Source of the DNA: Chondrus crispus
Lineage: Eukaryota; Rhodophyta; Florideophyceae; Gigartinales; Gigartinaceae
DNA length: 64,000 nucleotides
Direction of reading: 5' to 3'
Assembly: GCF_000350225.1 (NCBI RefSeq)
Contig: NW_005179193.1
Location: forward strand, 27,126-91,125
Below are positions 38,546-49,261 of this stretch, one piece after another. The stretch's first letter is position 1. The number at the start of each line of letters is the position of its first letter. Under the pieces are notes generated by a model that saw nothing but the letters and a program-made list of their open reading frames with translations, had not been told where the DNA came from and did not search any database. Made by a program: the position numbers and the translations under genes.

Positions 38546-39428
38546 GTGGCAGGCCGACCCTGTCCTCATTACGCAAGGAGCAGGGCCGGTAGGGGGTCGA
38601 TCCCCTTCACCGATGTCGACCGGAAGGACGTCGAGCTACGCGACCGCGTTCGCGGCCACTCCAAGAGCACCCAGGGGTACGGACCCCCGGGTCGCTGAGC
38701 TCGACATCTCAAACCGAGATACCGGAGGTGAAGCCCCTCGCGTGCCCCTCCTCACCGACGAGGAGGCGCGTCACGCGGCGACCTTCGCCTCAACGGACGG
38801 CAGCGCGTACGTGTGCTGGCTATGTCGTACGTACGGACACGCCATGTACGCCTGCCCGTTCCTGTCGCCGGAACAACGAATGTTCACGGCGTACAGGAAC
38901 TACCGCTACCAGATGGAGACGCGCCCCGAGGCGCGCAATCTACTCCGGCAAGCGGTCGGCGAGGGTCGTCCCCCGCGTCAAGGTTTCCCGAATCGGTCGG
39001 GTGGGGGCGCTCGATTCGCCCCCCGTGGAGGCGGGTATCGTCGTACCGAACTCGATCGTCGGGATCGACCCGCCTACTGGCAGGCGGACACAAGGTACCC
39101 CCGACTAGGAGAAAGAGAGGACCGAGACCGTTCTCGTTTACCCCAACAGGTACAAAATGCGATAATGTACCTGCAAGACTGGGTAGAGGATCCGTACCCC
39201 CTACCCGCGGAGGGTCACGAAGGAGAGCCGACTCGCTTCATCCCCCATATCCTGCGACGGCCGGACGCCGCAGGTCAAGGCCCGGAAGTACCCGAGTACT
39301 TCGCCAAGGCTGCCGAGCCGCCCGGGAGGAATAGTCCCGACCCACGTGGTCGGCCACCCGGAGAAGACCTGGCCGACGATAGCCAGGGGGGTAGCTCCGA
39401 TAGCACCGGTAGTTCGAAAAAAGGGTAA
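38175..39428 (+). CDS. gag: E2 Gag, C-terminal zinc-knuckle part in a shifted frame
   Basis: The gag-like part begins about 38350-38540 and runs to TAA 39426. It has a CX2CX4HX4C knuckle (CWLCRTYGHAMYAC, 38814-38855), the SPEQRMFTAYRNYRY helix after it (compare E1), an Arg/Gly-rich segment and an acidic end, GSSKKG. It has no start codon of its own in the coding part. The next frame, pol, is again -1 relative to it. Confidence 0.75.
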   Translation: MKRTTLSRRRDSNLMKRRARSRTGSKRPRSGARQCSPNSPSRTTSCGDSLLRPVPQFPRQCSGCRAARRPTIRRIATAEGTTYRARARRGLPLPDSKPAGRAGRTTKSAATSSPASTLHVGEDEWQADPVLITQGAGPVGGRSPSPMSTGRTSSYATAFAATPRAPRGTDPRVAELDISNRDTGGEAPRVPLLTDEEARHAATFASTDGSAYVCWLCRTYGHAMYACPFLSPEQRMFTAYRNYRYQMETRPEARNLLRQAVGEGRPPRQGFPNRSGGGARFAPRGGGYRRTELDRRDRPAYWQADTRYPRLGEREDRDRSRLPQQVQNAIMYLQDWVEDPYPLPAEGHEGEPTRFIPHILRRPDAAGQGPEVPEYFAKAAEPPGRNSPDPRGRPPGEDLADDSQGGSSDSTGSSKKG

Positions 39429-42400
39429 AGACGGTTACGTACACGCGGTCGCGTGAGCCGTCTTTTCCCTATGAACTAGACCGGTCCCCGCGTGCTGGCC
39501 AAGGACACGGGGGGTATTGTCCGATAATACATCCCCCGCTATCGGAGTCGAGCACGGGGACTCCAGCAATGTCGACATTGCAGGAGAAACCCAACACCGA
39601 GGCCCACGTAGACCCGATGTTGGAAGAAGGCACCACAGGGACACCCGACATCCCAGTGAAGCGCAACGAGCGAGACGTGGTTAACGCCGACCGACACGAG
39701 TCGGTCGCCCTTCGGACCCCGGTGAGCCCAAGGTCGCCGACGAAATGTCCGCCTCGTACGGACTCCAGCACCTGGACGGGCGTCACTGAGACGCGAACGT
39801 CCCCCGGCTCGAGCCGAAGGAAACGCAAGAGGGGCCAACGCCGAAGTCGAAGGCCCCGGCGGAACGACCTCACCGATAAGGTCGCGCCCAAGGTGGTCGA
39901 TGGCCTCGTATGCCTCATGACGTCGAAAATATATAACGTCTTGGGCTCCGTGGCCACCGAAGGCAACGCGTTTAAGCCCCACACGATCGCCGTCGACACG
40001 TGCTCGGGCTACAACTTGGTGAGGAAGGCCGACCTCCCTCCCGACTGGGCTCGCTACGTAATACGGGACGCGCCATTACCACGCCTGGCTGGCGCGAACA
40101 GTAACCCGCTTCGACTTACGGCGGTCGTCCGCCTCGCGGTCCGGCTGCGAAACACGACGTTCCGCATACCTTTCGTAGTGGCCGAACAACTCGCTGTTCC
40201 CGTTCTACTTGGGACCGCGTTCATTGATGCGCACGTACGCAGCATCGACATCGATGGACAGAAGCTCGAACTTCGTCACGGTAGGTCGGTAGCCATCGTC
40301 AATGGGAAGGGGGAACCGACTCCCCCTACCAGGCGACATGGTCGCCAAACGAGTCGTCCGGAGGTACGCGAGGAGGCCCCGCAGGCGATCCGAGTCGCCC
40401 GCTGGGCTACCATCCCCGCGATGTCGCAAGCCCGTGTGCGTGTGACAACCGCGGGGAGGGGTCTCCTGTTCCTGGAGCCCAAGCCCTCACTCCAACACCG
40501 TCATGGAGTGAGGCTGACGAATGGCGTCGCGGAAGTCCTGCCGAACCAGACATTCGAAGTCATCGTCGCAAACTTCTCGCGACGGGAGAGGCGGCTTCCG
40601 AAGCACACCGTCGTGAAATACGCGAAGCGCAACCCCCTCGCGATCCTCACGCCCGAACGTCGAGTCGCTGAGGAGGTCGCGCTCGCGTTGCATCTGACCG
40701 ACTTGACCGATCAAGTCGGAGAGGTCGGAGCTGGCCGATCCAGCTCCGACGAGAAGGCAACCGCGGGGAGTGAAGGGGTTGACCCGGACGAACGGTTACC
40801 TATACCCCAACCGACGGCGGAGGGTACTGTACCCCCCCAGCAGAAGGATCCCGAAAATCCACCGATGGATTGGGAAAAAGAGATTGACTTGTCATACATC
40901 GACGATGACCAGCTCCGTGGCCACGTGCTCGAGATGCTCCGTAAGCACTCGAGTCTGTGGAGCGGTGCGCTCGGAACGATCCAAGCCACAGAGCACCGCA
41001 TTCCCCTCGAACCGGGAACGAAACCGATTCGTTCTATGCCCTATCGGAAGGGCCCGGCCATGCGCGAAATGGTCGCGAAGGAGGTCAACAAGATGTTGAA
41101 CGCAGGGGTTATCGAACCCGCAAGCACCGAATGGGCGTCCCCGGTGGTGCTCGTACCGAAGAAAGACGGCTCTCTTCGGTTCTGCGTGGACTACCGGCGT
41201 CTCAACGCGAAGACTGCAGCGGATTCGTATCCGCTGCCGCGTATGGACGACTGCATCGACTCTTTAGGAGATGCAGCCGTCTTTACGACGCTGGACTGCA
41301 ATTCCGGTTATTGGCAGATCCCGGTCGCTCCGGAGGACCGGGATAAGACTACCTTCACGACACATATGGGTACGTACCGCCATTTGCGCATGCCGTTTGG
41401 ATTAAAAGGGGCACCGGCCACCTTCCAACGTGCCCTCGATATCATACTCTCCGGAGTCCGCTGGCAAATATGCCTCGTCTATCTCGATGACGTTATCGTG
41501 TTCTCGCGTACGGACGCGGAACACGCAAGGCATCTCGATACCGTCTTGAGCTTGTTGCGGAGTGCCGGCATCTCCCTCAAGCTCAAGAAGTGCAGCTTCT
41601 TCCGTCCGAAGGTGCACTACCTGGGGCACGTTATATCCCCAGGTAAGTTGAGCGTGGCTGATACGGCAATCGACGCCTTCAAGACGTTTACGTTCCCGAG
41701 GACGTTGACGCAGGTGCGCTCGTTCCTCGGGGCGTGTAACGTGTATCGTCGCTTCGTCAAGGGCTTCTCGAAGATTGCACGTCCGTTAACCGATATAACG
41801 CGCAAGGACTCGGATCACGATTTCGATAACCCAACGGAATTTCAGCTTCAGGCTTTCGAAAGCCTGAAGGCTGCGATGATCTCCCCGCCGATCCTCGCGC
41901 TACCACGGTACGGCCGACCGTACCTGTTGGACACTGACGCCAGTGCATATCAACTCGGGTGCACCCTCCTACAGGAGCACGACGAGCCAAACGATTGGCG
42001 CCCCGTTGGGTACTGGTCGTACTCGCTAAGCGATAGCGAACGGAACTACAGCGCTACGGAGCGTGAGTGCTTCGCCGTGGTGTGGGCCGTCCGCACACTG
42101 CGGCCGTATATCGAAGGAACCAAGTTCACCGTCCGGACGGATCACGACGCCCTCCGATGGCTCATGTCGCTCACGGAGAGCTCAGGAAGACTCACCCGGT
42201 GGCGGCTACGTCTGGCTGAATACGATTTCACCATTCAGTACCGCCCCGGGCGCGTGCATCAGGTGCCCGATGCCCTGTCACGACTCGTGTCGCCGAAGGT
42301 CGCCGATGACGCTCGCCCCACCGTCGAGGTGGATGACGACATTCCCACCTTCGACGGGGGTACGACCGTTCGAGACGTATCGAACGAGCTCGCGGACCAC

Positions 42401-43774
42401 GCTTGTACCGCGAGCTGCGATCATCAGGCGGCCCATGTCTTCGTAACGACACGGAACCAAGCCGAAGCCCGAACAAGGTCGCGCGTACGGACGCGCGACG
42501 AACCGCGAGGTGACGACGAAGCCCCCGGTCTTCAAGGACCCAATTCGTTTTGGGAGGAGAACGACGGGTTCGACGCCGCCGATATCCAGCGCGCCGAAGA
42601 CCCCGAGGCTGGCGCGCTCGAATCCCCGGTCGCCCCACCGCAGGACGACCTTCCGGCCCCTCTTACGATAGAGGAGATAGCCGAGGAGCAACGCGTGGAT
42701 GACTTCTGCCAAACCGTTTTGGCACGACAGTCAGAGTCCCGGGACTCCGCGTTCTTCGAGGACCACCAAGGGGTGCTCAAACGGAGACACCCCTTCGACC
42801 CTGATATCGTTCAGGTGGTGGTACCTCAGACGCTCCGCGCCAGGCTCCTTCGCCTGTGCCACAACCCGGCCATCGCGGGGCACCCGGGCCAGACGCTCCG
42901 CGCCAGGCTCCTTCGCCTGTGCCACAACCCGGCCATCGCGGGGCACCCGGGCCAGAACCGTATGTACTACGCACTTCGACGCGAGTACTACTGGCCCCAC
43001 CTGGCTGCAGACGTGGCAGCCACGGTGCGAGGGTGTCGGACCTGCGCGATGAACCGGGTCAAGCTGAGGAAACATCTCAATCGATTGAGATTGTTCCCAG
43101 CTACGAGGCCTCTCGAGAGCCTCGCCATCGACATCTTGGGGCCGCTCCCCAAGACGAAGGCAGGAAAACGATTCCTGCTCGTGATTACGGACCGTTTTAG
43201 CAAGCTGACGCAAGTCGTGGCGCTCCGCACGATAACCGCATACACCGTCGCAGTCGCGTTCTGCGAGTCGTGGGTGTTCAAATACGGCGTCCCTCACACG
43301 TTGCTTTCGGACAACGGCCCTCAGTTTAATGCCAAGTTCTTCCACAGCACCTGCCGTGTTCTGGGGATAACGAATTTGTACACTTCGGCGTACCATCCCC
43401 AGACGAACGGGCAAGTCGAGCGATATAACCGAACAATCGCCTCGATGCTGCGGAACTACGTAGGTGAACACCAGGACGACTGGGATGTGTACAAGGGGCC
43501 GCTTACGTATGCGTACAACTCCCACGTACATCGCACCACACGCACCACGCCGTTTGAGCTCGTGCTCAGCAGGCCACCGCCGGAGTTCTCTCTCCGACGG
43601 GCGGACGGCGACGCGCCCCCTTCCGATAGGGGGAACCAACGTGCCGAGTTCCTCAAGACCCTGGACTCGACTATCCAAAAGGCCTACGGAAGCCTTCGGC
43701 GAACGCAAGCTCGCTATAAACGCGACTTCGACAAGCGTATTCGGCGCATCAACTTGCGCCTCAAGGCAGAGTGA
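39413..43774 (+). CDS. pol: E2 Pol, altered protease and integrase, no chromodomain
   Basis: The frame is open from 39413, crosses the gag stop in the -1 frame, and has its first ATG at 39569 (1401 codons from there). Protease: VDTCSGYNLV with Asp at 39995; the usual Asp-Thr-Gly reads Asp-Thr-Cys. Reverse transcriptase: FCVDYRRLNAKTAADSYPLP and YLDD (41480-41491). RNase H: LDTDASAYQLGCTLLQ. Integrase: a 21-residue block of the zinc region is present twice (42827-42952), then IDILGPLP, SDNGPQF and TNGQVERYNR. The frame ends after KRDFDKRIRR at TGA 43772; the GPF/Y segment and chromodomain of E1 and E3 are absent, though a short EDVKTYRRRS relic is readable in another frame near 43850. Confidence 0.9.
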   Translation, partial: FEKRVKTVTYTRSREPSFPYELDRSPRAGQGHGGYCPIIHPPLSESSTGTPAMSTLQEKPNTEAHVDPMLEEGTTGTPDIPVKRNERDVVNADRHESVALRTPVSPRSPTKCPPRTDSSTWTGVTETRTSPGSSRRKRKRGQRRSRRPRRNDLTDKVAPKVVDGLVCLMTSKIYNVLGSVATEGNAFKPHTIAVDTCSGYNLVRKADLPPDWARYVIRDAPLPRLAGANSNPLRLTAVVRLAVRLRNTTFRIPFVVAEQLAVPVLLGTAFIDAHVRSIDIDGQKLELRHGRSVAIVNGKGEPTPPTRRHGRQTSRPEVREEAPQAIRVARWATIPAMSQARVRVTTAGRGLLFLEPKPSLQHRHGVRLTNGVAEVLPNQTFEVIVANFSRRERRLPKHTVVKYAKRNPLAILTPERRVAEEVALALHLTDLTDQVGEVGAGRSSSDEKATAGSEGVDPDERLPIPQPTAEGTVPPQQKDPENPPMDWEKEIDLSYIDDDQLRGHVLEMLRKHSSLWSGALGTIQATEHRIPLEPGTKPIRSMPYRKGPAMREMVAKEVNKMLNAGVIEPASTEWASPVVLVPKKDGSLRFCVDYRRLNAKTAADSYPLPRMDDCIDSLGDAAVFTTLDCNSGYWQIPVAPEDRDKTTFTTHMGTYRHLRMPFGLKGAPATFQRALDIILSGVRWQICLVYLDDVIVFSRTDAEHARHLDTVLSLLRSAGISLKLKKCSFFRPKVHYLGHVISPGKLSVADTAIDAFKTFTFPRTLTQVRSFLGACNVYRRFVKGFSKIARPLTDITRKDSDHDFDNPTEFQLQAFESLKAAMISPPILALPRYGRPYLLDTDASAYQLGCTLLQEHDEPNDWRPVGYWSYSLSDSERNYSATERECFAVVWAVRTLRPYIEGTKFTVRTDHDALRWLMSLTESSGRLTRWRLRLAEYDFTIQYRPGRVHQVPDALSRLVSPKVADDARPTVEVDDDIPTFDGGTTVRDVSNELADHACTASCDHQAAHVFVTTRNQAEARTRSRVRTRDEPRGDDEAPGLQGPNSFWEENDGFDAADIQRAEDPEAGALESPVAPPQDDLPAPLTIEEIAEEQRVDDFCQTVLARQSESRDSAFFEDHQGVLKRRHPFDPDIVQVVVPQTLRARLLRLCHNPAIAGHPGQTLRARLLRLCHNPAIAGHPGQNRMYYALRREYYWPHLAADVAATVRGCRTCAMNRVKLRKHLNRLRLFPATRPLESLAIDILGPLPKTKAGKRFLLVITDRFSKLTQVVALRTITAYTVAVAFCESWVFKYGVPHTLLSDNGPQFNAKFFHSTCRVLGITNLYTSAYHPQTNGQVERYNRTIASMLRNYVGEHQDDWDVYKGPLTYAYNSHVHRTTRTTPFELVLSRPPPEFSLRRADGDAPPSDRGNQRAEFLKTLDSTIQKAYGSLRRTQARYKRDFDKRIRRINLRLKAE
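42827..42952 (+). repeat. Perfect 63-bp in-frame duplication in E2 integrase
   Basis: 42827-42889 and 42890-42952 are identical and adjacent. Each copy encodes 21 residues with the first His pair of the HHCC zinc motif (LCHNPAIAGHPG). The frame is kept, so a longer integrase would be made. Confidence 0.97.
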
Positions 43775-45573
43775 CGCGGTCGAACGCGAAAATGCCCTAA
43801 AACAAGTGCCCACGAAGGCATCGCCCGTTTTGTATTGACCAGAGGACGTCAAGACGTATCGACGAAGGTCCCGTAAGCAAACCAGAGGAAGCGAGCAGCA
43901 CGAGCTGCGCCCTGAGGGCCCCTCGTCACGGACTGTGAGCAAGGAGCCCTCCAGCAGGGAGACGATCTCCCAGAGCGATATAGTCGCCCCGCGGTCGCCA
44001 CAAGTTCTGCCGACATGGGACAGCTGTCCTGCACGCCCCGGTCCGGACCAGCTGCGCTATGACGAAATGGTCCGCGATCCCGAGTCCCCCGCGACGACGG
44101 GAAGACGCAGCGCTGCATTAGATAGCAACGACAAGTACGCCCCAGTCCGAACAAGGGGAGAGAAAGAGACAGTACGGGCCGCCGCCGGCTGATACACTCA
44201 AGATCAGAGCTCCAACAAACAGCCACCGCCATACCCTAAATAAGGGAGAAAATATCCGTGAAATGGGAAATTACACTGACGGGCGGTTGCACGGGCAGGA
44301 CGCCCAGACACGTGCTGTACGCAACAACGAGCAAGAGACGTCCGTGCAGCGACGCGTGAGAAGAGTACAGTGTGTACCAACCGATCGGTACACGCTACCA
44401 GAGCCCAACTATGGAGGGGCGCGGCCCGGTTCCGCCCCCTCCATAATTGTCAAACCAACAGACGTCCAAGCGGGGCACGGGCCGTCCCGAACGCGGAGCA
44501 GGCACCAAGACCAACGGCACGACCACGCTGACGCGCCGCCCTGGCGAAGAGGAAGGAGACGACTCCTCCCATTTCCCCGACATGCCAACGATCTGCCCCT
44601 CACCCCCGCTCGCTCGCCCGAAAGCGGAGCGGGGGAGAGTACAATACGGAGCGCGACGCTGCGCTGGATAGCGGACGTGGGAGGTCGGGAGAAACGCGTT
44701 CCCAACGTATGAATCACACCAAGAAGCTGGCGGGACGACCCGCCCAGGAGGACCCACGAAACCGCACGCGGACCCGGGCTCCGATGACAGGAGAGAGGCG
44801 ACGACGTCCTCTCCGGTCCCAAACGGACGACTCGGAACGTCCCCCAACTCTCTTACCCCTACCCGCTCATAGCCGAGGGCAGGGGCAGAGGAGTACACGG
44901 CGCGAAGCGCAACGTTGCGCAGAGGAGACTGTGAGGAACGCAACAGGGAGAGGGGACCAAGTACCACGTCGACAAGCTGGCAGGACAGACTGCCAGGGAG
45001 AACGAAGAACACCACATGAGCGGAACGACCCGGCCGATGCGGGCGAGGGACCAAAGTAGAGGAGATAAACGTCAAAAAGAGGATCGCCACGACGGCGACG
45101 GACGAAGGAGAAGGAGAACAGCGATTTACGAAGAGCCGAATACGGCAAGGCCGGTACGGAGACGAAGATGATGTGCGACAGCCGGCTTCCGCCCCCACCG
45201 ACACAAGTCCTCGTGGGGGCAGAAAAGTTCGCGTGGGAAGGGACAAAGTCGACAAGGAGAAGTGCTCTGGCCTACCCCTTCCTCCCCGTGCAGACAATTC
45301 GAATTGCCTCACCAACTGGCCTCCCCGCGGGACCCGCGACCAAGGGGAGCGCTGACCAATATTGCCTTCGTAGGCGAGCTCGCTGGCGCGCTCCCTAAAG
45401 GAAGTATGACGCGGTGAAACGAAGAAGTCACACCGTGCACGCACGGGTCACGGCGAGGGCCCCTCTGCAGGTCCGACGGACATCGCGCGCACGCAAGACA
45501 CGGGATTGATTTTACGCAGAGAAAAGAGGGGGAGGAAGAACATACCCCCGGCAATTATAACGGGACGACCCGT
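43775..45573. other. E2 region between pol and the antisense frame
   Basis: GC-rich, repeat-like DNA. A plus-strand frame (43935-44192) and a minus-strand frame (44395-45444, 349 codons) are open, but neither translation looks convincing. A hairpin around 44409-44442 (arms ATGGAGGGG-CG and CG-CCCCTCCAT) is present. It may be the degraded end of pol plus untranslated DNA. Confidence 0.4.
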
Positions 45574-48000
45574 TCAGTGGTTGGTACGGTCGGCCGGCGA
45601 CGCGTCCCCTGACCCGTAAAGGCTAGGGGGACAGTAACTGGGGTGACGAGGCGGCTCTGCCGCGTGCTCCGCAAGTGGAGGCAACGCCACCTCACTATGG
45701 CGAGTCCAGTGATGCACACGGCTCTGAGGAGCCGGGACGTTGCCCACCGCGGCGGCCTCGTACCCCGACTGCTCGTAAGGATCTCGCATGATCGGGCGTG
45801 GCGCCGACGAAGACTCCACGCGAAGGCGTCGGAGGTCGTCTCGTTCGCGGCGGTACCGGTCACGTTCGGCGGTCGTCCGCTCCAGCGCGCTCGCTTGACG
45901 ATCAGAGGACTCGCTTAACGCCGCTAACTCGATGCGTGCATGGCGCAACTCGGACACGGACGACGCACGACCCGCCTCGAGGCGACGTGCTTCGTCGCTT
46001 CGCGCCAAGTACCAGCTCGCGAGTGTGCCGAGGAGGCTGCCCACCTGCCAAGGGCGGTCGGCAGCGCGACCCAAGGCATGGGCTAACGACGGGACGGCCT
46101 TGACGTCCTCTCGCTCCAACGTCGCGTGGCGTACGGACGCCACCGGTGGGGCCTCACGCAGCGGCACCGCATTGAGAGGTGGAACAGGGGGAACCGGAGG
46201 ACTCGCCACCGGACCGAAGTCGCTCTCGGCGAGACGAGTTTCGAACAGCGAGTCAGCACGAGCGGACGTGTAGGGAGCGGGCTCACTGTCCAAATCGCGG
46301 TACCGTTTCTTCCGAGCCTCACGCGAAGCGGAGCCGACTCCGCCTCCGCTCCTGACGTGCCCTGACGAGGACGCCGGCGCCACTTGGCGCGCCACAAAGG
46401 CGTCAGCGCGATGGTCATATACGAGGAAGGAGGATCGCTCGCCAGTAGTGAAATCGGTCCAGCGCTGATGCTGGATTTCGCTCACCTCGCTAGCCCGTTG
46501 CATGAGCGCGAGGGCGAACGAATACGACCACGGCACATGCTGAGTGCTCCGCTCGAGCGGATGTAAGGGGACCTGGGGGAGGTCCCACGCAACCCTCCCC
46601 AAGTAAGCCAGCACCTCGAGGGGCTGGACGAACACGCGACCGTGAATAGATACCTCGTTCATGAAAGCGTTGCCGAGGGCCCAGGCCCATTCCCTCCCTA
46701 CGTTGTGCATTAAGTCTGCATAAGCCGGATGTTGAGAATTTGAGCACGCCACACCGAAGTGCTTGAGCACATACGGGAGCAACGGATGTACTCCCAACGA
46801 AGGGAGGGTCTCCCGTATCACTGCAGGGAGCCGGGGGAAGTCGCGAGGGGACAGGCCTCCTTCGAAGGAAGCGTGGCGGAAAACACGCCCGTCCTCCTCC
46901 TCGGAATGGCGGTACGCCGACCAATCGTGAGGAGCAATGGCAACGCCGTATAGCCTCATCAGCGAGCACGCTGACTTCTGTAGAGCGACGCGCGCCTTCG
47001 AATAGGCGAAAGGACGGGGTCTCACGTACAGACCCCCCACGTTGGATAAGACGAATTCTCGAGGGGCCGTCCCCTCGCGGTGGAAGAGATACGTGGCCAT
47101 GCGATCCACGTATTCCACCTCACCGAGACTGTACGCGAACGTGCGATCGCAGGGGATGGCAGAAGGGATCTGATACGCCGCACCGCCACCTTCGGCCAGG
47201 AGGCGCTCCAGGACGAGCGAGGACTCCTCCACGCGTCCGGCTTCGTACACCTTCCGGACGCGAAGCAAATCGGGACGAAGTTGTTCCCGCGCCAGCAGTT
47301 CCCCGACAGTAATTCCAGAACGGGCATAGCGGCACCACGCGAACCTTAGACGGTCTAGGGGCAACGGGGCGGAACGCTCGAGCGCCGCGCCGAACCACTT
47401 GGATGGAGCCTCGACCATTTCGGTGCCTTGACCCGACACATACTGAGGCGTCTCAGGATGTTCGCTAACGCGAGGGCCGTTGCCCGATCCCCCGTGCGAA
47501 CCCGTCGCCCCGGGAAGCGCTGCCGTAGGGGCCCCGACGGGGCCCGCCTCGACGGACAGGCGGGGGGCCGTCGCCGAGGGAACCAGCTCGACAGAAGACG
47601 TCGACTCCCGAGAGACACGAGCTCGCTGAAATGGCTGTACGGTAACCCAAGGGCGCACAACTGCCACGGGACGACCCGAAGCGTGCTCATCCGGGGCCGC
47701 GACCGCCGCCGTCGACGGTTCGAGGGGAGCGGCGCCTCCGGGAGATTGAAACGAAAGACCCGGCTGTGAGGGGCATGGGGTTACAGAGCTTGACGGAGTA
47801 GCGACGGACGCGACGAACCGACCCTCGGAGGGCCACGTCATTATTACCCCAACAACGAGGCCTCCGGCAAGTAGGGTCAGGACAGCGGGAGCGCGGCGCC
47901 CCGAGTATAGAAAAGGAGAAAAAGAGGGCGTCGCCCCGATGTGCGGACGGAGTGAGCGGCGTGGCCAACGGAGAAGCGGACGGGACGCGAGAGCGCACAC
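45574..48000 (-). CDS. E2 antisense accessory protein
   Basis: An 808-residue frame on the opposite strand, ending before the degraded pol tail and starting 143 bp from the 3' LTR. ATG 48000 is followed by a basic segment and a hydrophobic stretch (residues 38-55, APAVLTLLAGGLVVGVIM), which could be a signal anchor. The middle (residues about 200-530) reads as a folded protein: PLPLDRLRFAWCRYARSGI, LGEVEYVDRMATYLFHREG, GREWAWALGNAFMNEVS. The C-terminal third has a coiled coil (about residues 680-760, EARRLEAGRA to RERDDLRRLRVE). No family is recognised and no clear similarity to the E1 or E3 antisense proteins is visible by eye. Confidence 0.7.
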   Translation of the reverse strand: MCALASRPLLRWPRRSLRPHIGATPSFSPFLYSGRRAPAVLTLLAGGLVVGVIMTWPSEGRFVASVATPSSSVTPCPSQPGLSFQSPGGAAPLEPSTAAVAAPDEHASGRPVAVVRPWVTVQPFQRARVSRESTSSVELVPSATAPRLSVEAGPVGAPTAALPGATGSHGGSGNGPRVSEHPETPQYVSGQGTEMVEAPSKWFGAALERSAPLPLDRLRFAWCRYARSGITVGELLAREQLRPDLLRVRKVYEAGRVEESSLVLERLLAEGGGAAYQIPSAIPCDRTFAYSLGEVEYVDRMATYLFHREGTAPREFVLSNVGGLYVRPRPFAYSKARVALQKSACSLMRLYGVAIAPHDWSAYRHSEEEDGRVFRHASFEGGLSPRDFPRLPAVIRETLPSLGVHPLLPYVLKHFGVACSNSQHPAYADLMHNVGREWAWALGNAFMNEVSIHGRVFVQPLEVLAYLGRVAWDLPQVPLHPLERSTQHVPWSYSFALALMQRASEVSEIQHQRWTDFTTGERSSFLVYDHRADAFVARQVAPASSSGHVRSGGGVGSASREARKKRYRDLDSEPAPYTSARADSLFETRLAESDFGPVASPPVPPVPPLNAVPLREAPPVASVRHATLEREDVKAVPSLAHALGRAADRPWQVGSLLGTLASWYLARSDEARRLEAGRASSVSELRHARIELAALSESSDRQASALERTTAERDRYRRERDDLRRLRVESSSAPRPIMRDPYEQSGYEAAAVGNVPAPQSRVHHWTRHSEVALPPLAEHAAEPPRHPSYCPPSLYGSGDASPADRTNH

Positions 48001-48128
48001 GGCGGCGTGCTACCGGAAACGGGACCCGCAACGACTGGAGCAGAAGAGATGAGAATACCAAGAAGGGGTTCAGGTCAAAAGTAGCACGAGTTGCCCTACA
48101 AGCACATGTGAACGCGGACGTTCACACT

Positions 48129-48142
48129 TGTGGGGGGGGCCG
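48129..48142 (+). promoter_or_regulatory. Polypurine tract of E2
   Basis: TGTGGGGGGGGCCG directly before the 3' LTR, close to the E1 tract in sequence. Confidence 0.65.
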
Positions 48143-48823
48143 TGTAGCATAACCCCCCCCTGGGGGACTCACTTTAGATTAGATCACGATTGATTTAGTT
48201 ACTGTAGAGCCGGACGCTCTACAGTACCACCGAGCGTGTCCACGTGTGCCCACAGCCCACGTGCACACGTGTACCACGCGCGAACGAAGCGCACACGCAC
48301 CACGGGTAATACGTGTACTGTCAGCCTCGACATAGCTGACAGTATTACAGTGCAGGCCGACCTGCACTACAGTAGCCTACTACAGTACCTGGGTACTGTA
48401 GTGTTATGATAGATGGTTTTGTATATTAAATATGGAGCGGACCGACGGCGGACGGGGGCGACAAGCACGGGCTTGTCCTGAACCGACCGCCAAGGTCAGT
48501 CCACCCAGCTTATTCTAAACGTCGCCCCCGCTCTTCGCGCGCGTTTAGTCGGAGCCGAGCCGGAGTGGACGCGCAGCACGCGAGCGAGCACGGAACCGCC
48601 TCCGCCCGTCAGCACTGGTACGTCACCCAGTGGTGCTCCGGGGCGTCGAGGCGTCGATCCGCTCGTGCGTGCGCGCGTCCCTGCTCGCTCCCGCTCTACC
48701 ACCGCTACCCGGGCCCGAGCCCGGTTCCGTAGCTGGTTGGCCCGCTTCACCCCTTCTCCGAACCGGGGTCTACAGGTCGAACTGCGCATACACCTCCAGT
48801 CGTCTGGGGGTGTTTATGCTACA
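48143..48823 (+). repeat. 3' LTR of E2
   Basis: 681 bp; four substitutions against the 5' LTR by eye (two in the last hairpin region, two near the middle). Confidence 0.97.
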
Positions 48824-49261
48824 GAGAATGCCGAGGCCTGGAAGAAACAACAACAACACAGATCGCGGTATGTTCTTACCCTGCGTTCAGCACTTTACTG
48901 CGCCAAACCAAGGTTCAATAAACATACGCTACCCTCGTCCCCGAGTAAGTTGAGGGATTACAATACTTAAGCCATGGTTTCTGGTAACCGTTCCCCTAGT
49001 TCAGCGTGTCAATTGCAGTGTAGGCACCCCTTGAGGAAAAAAGGAGTATATCGCGCTCCATATATCACGCGCCCCTTCAGTGGTAGGCACCAGGTTGAAT
49101 GTCCAAGTTCTCCCTTCATCGGGCATGGCATGTGTCACTGTAATGGAAAGAGATCCTAATTACACCATCACATGATCACGGTTGACAACAATCGCAGGGT
49201 TCCCGTTATCAAAGCTTATCATACCGATGATTGTCAGCCAATTACAACATTCGACTAAAAT

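Larger units (their letters stand above)
36103..48823 (+). mobile_element. Ty3/gypsy element E2, full length, with damaged gag and pol
   Basis: 12,721 bp with 681-bp LTRs that end in the inverted pair TGTAGCATAA / TTATGCTACA, flanked by the target duplication GAGAA (36098-36102 and 48824-48828). The base composition is markedly more GC-rich than E1 or E3. Gag is split by a frame change, integrase holds a 63-bp duplication and the pol C-terminus is lost. A long antisense frame occupies 45574-48000. The LTRs differ at four positions by eye. Confidence 0.95.

Noticed and set aside
42731-43942. 403-codon frame opposite E2 integrase
   Set aside because: It lies entirely opposite conserved integrase coding DNA and looks like a shadow, unlike the antisense frames beyond pol.
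44395-45444. 349-codon minus-strand frame in E2
   Set aside because: Ser/Pro/Arg-rich translation without a plausible fold, in repeat-like DNA; not enough to call a gene.
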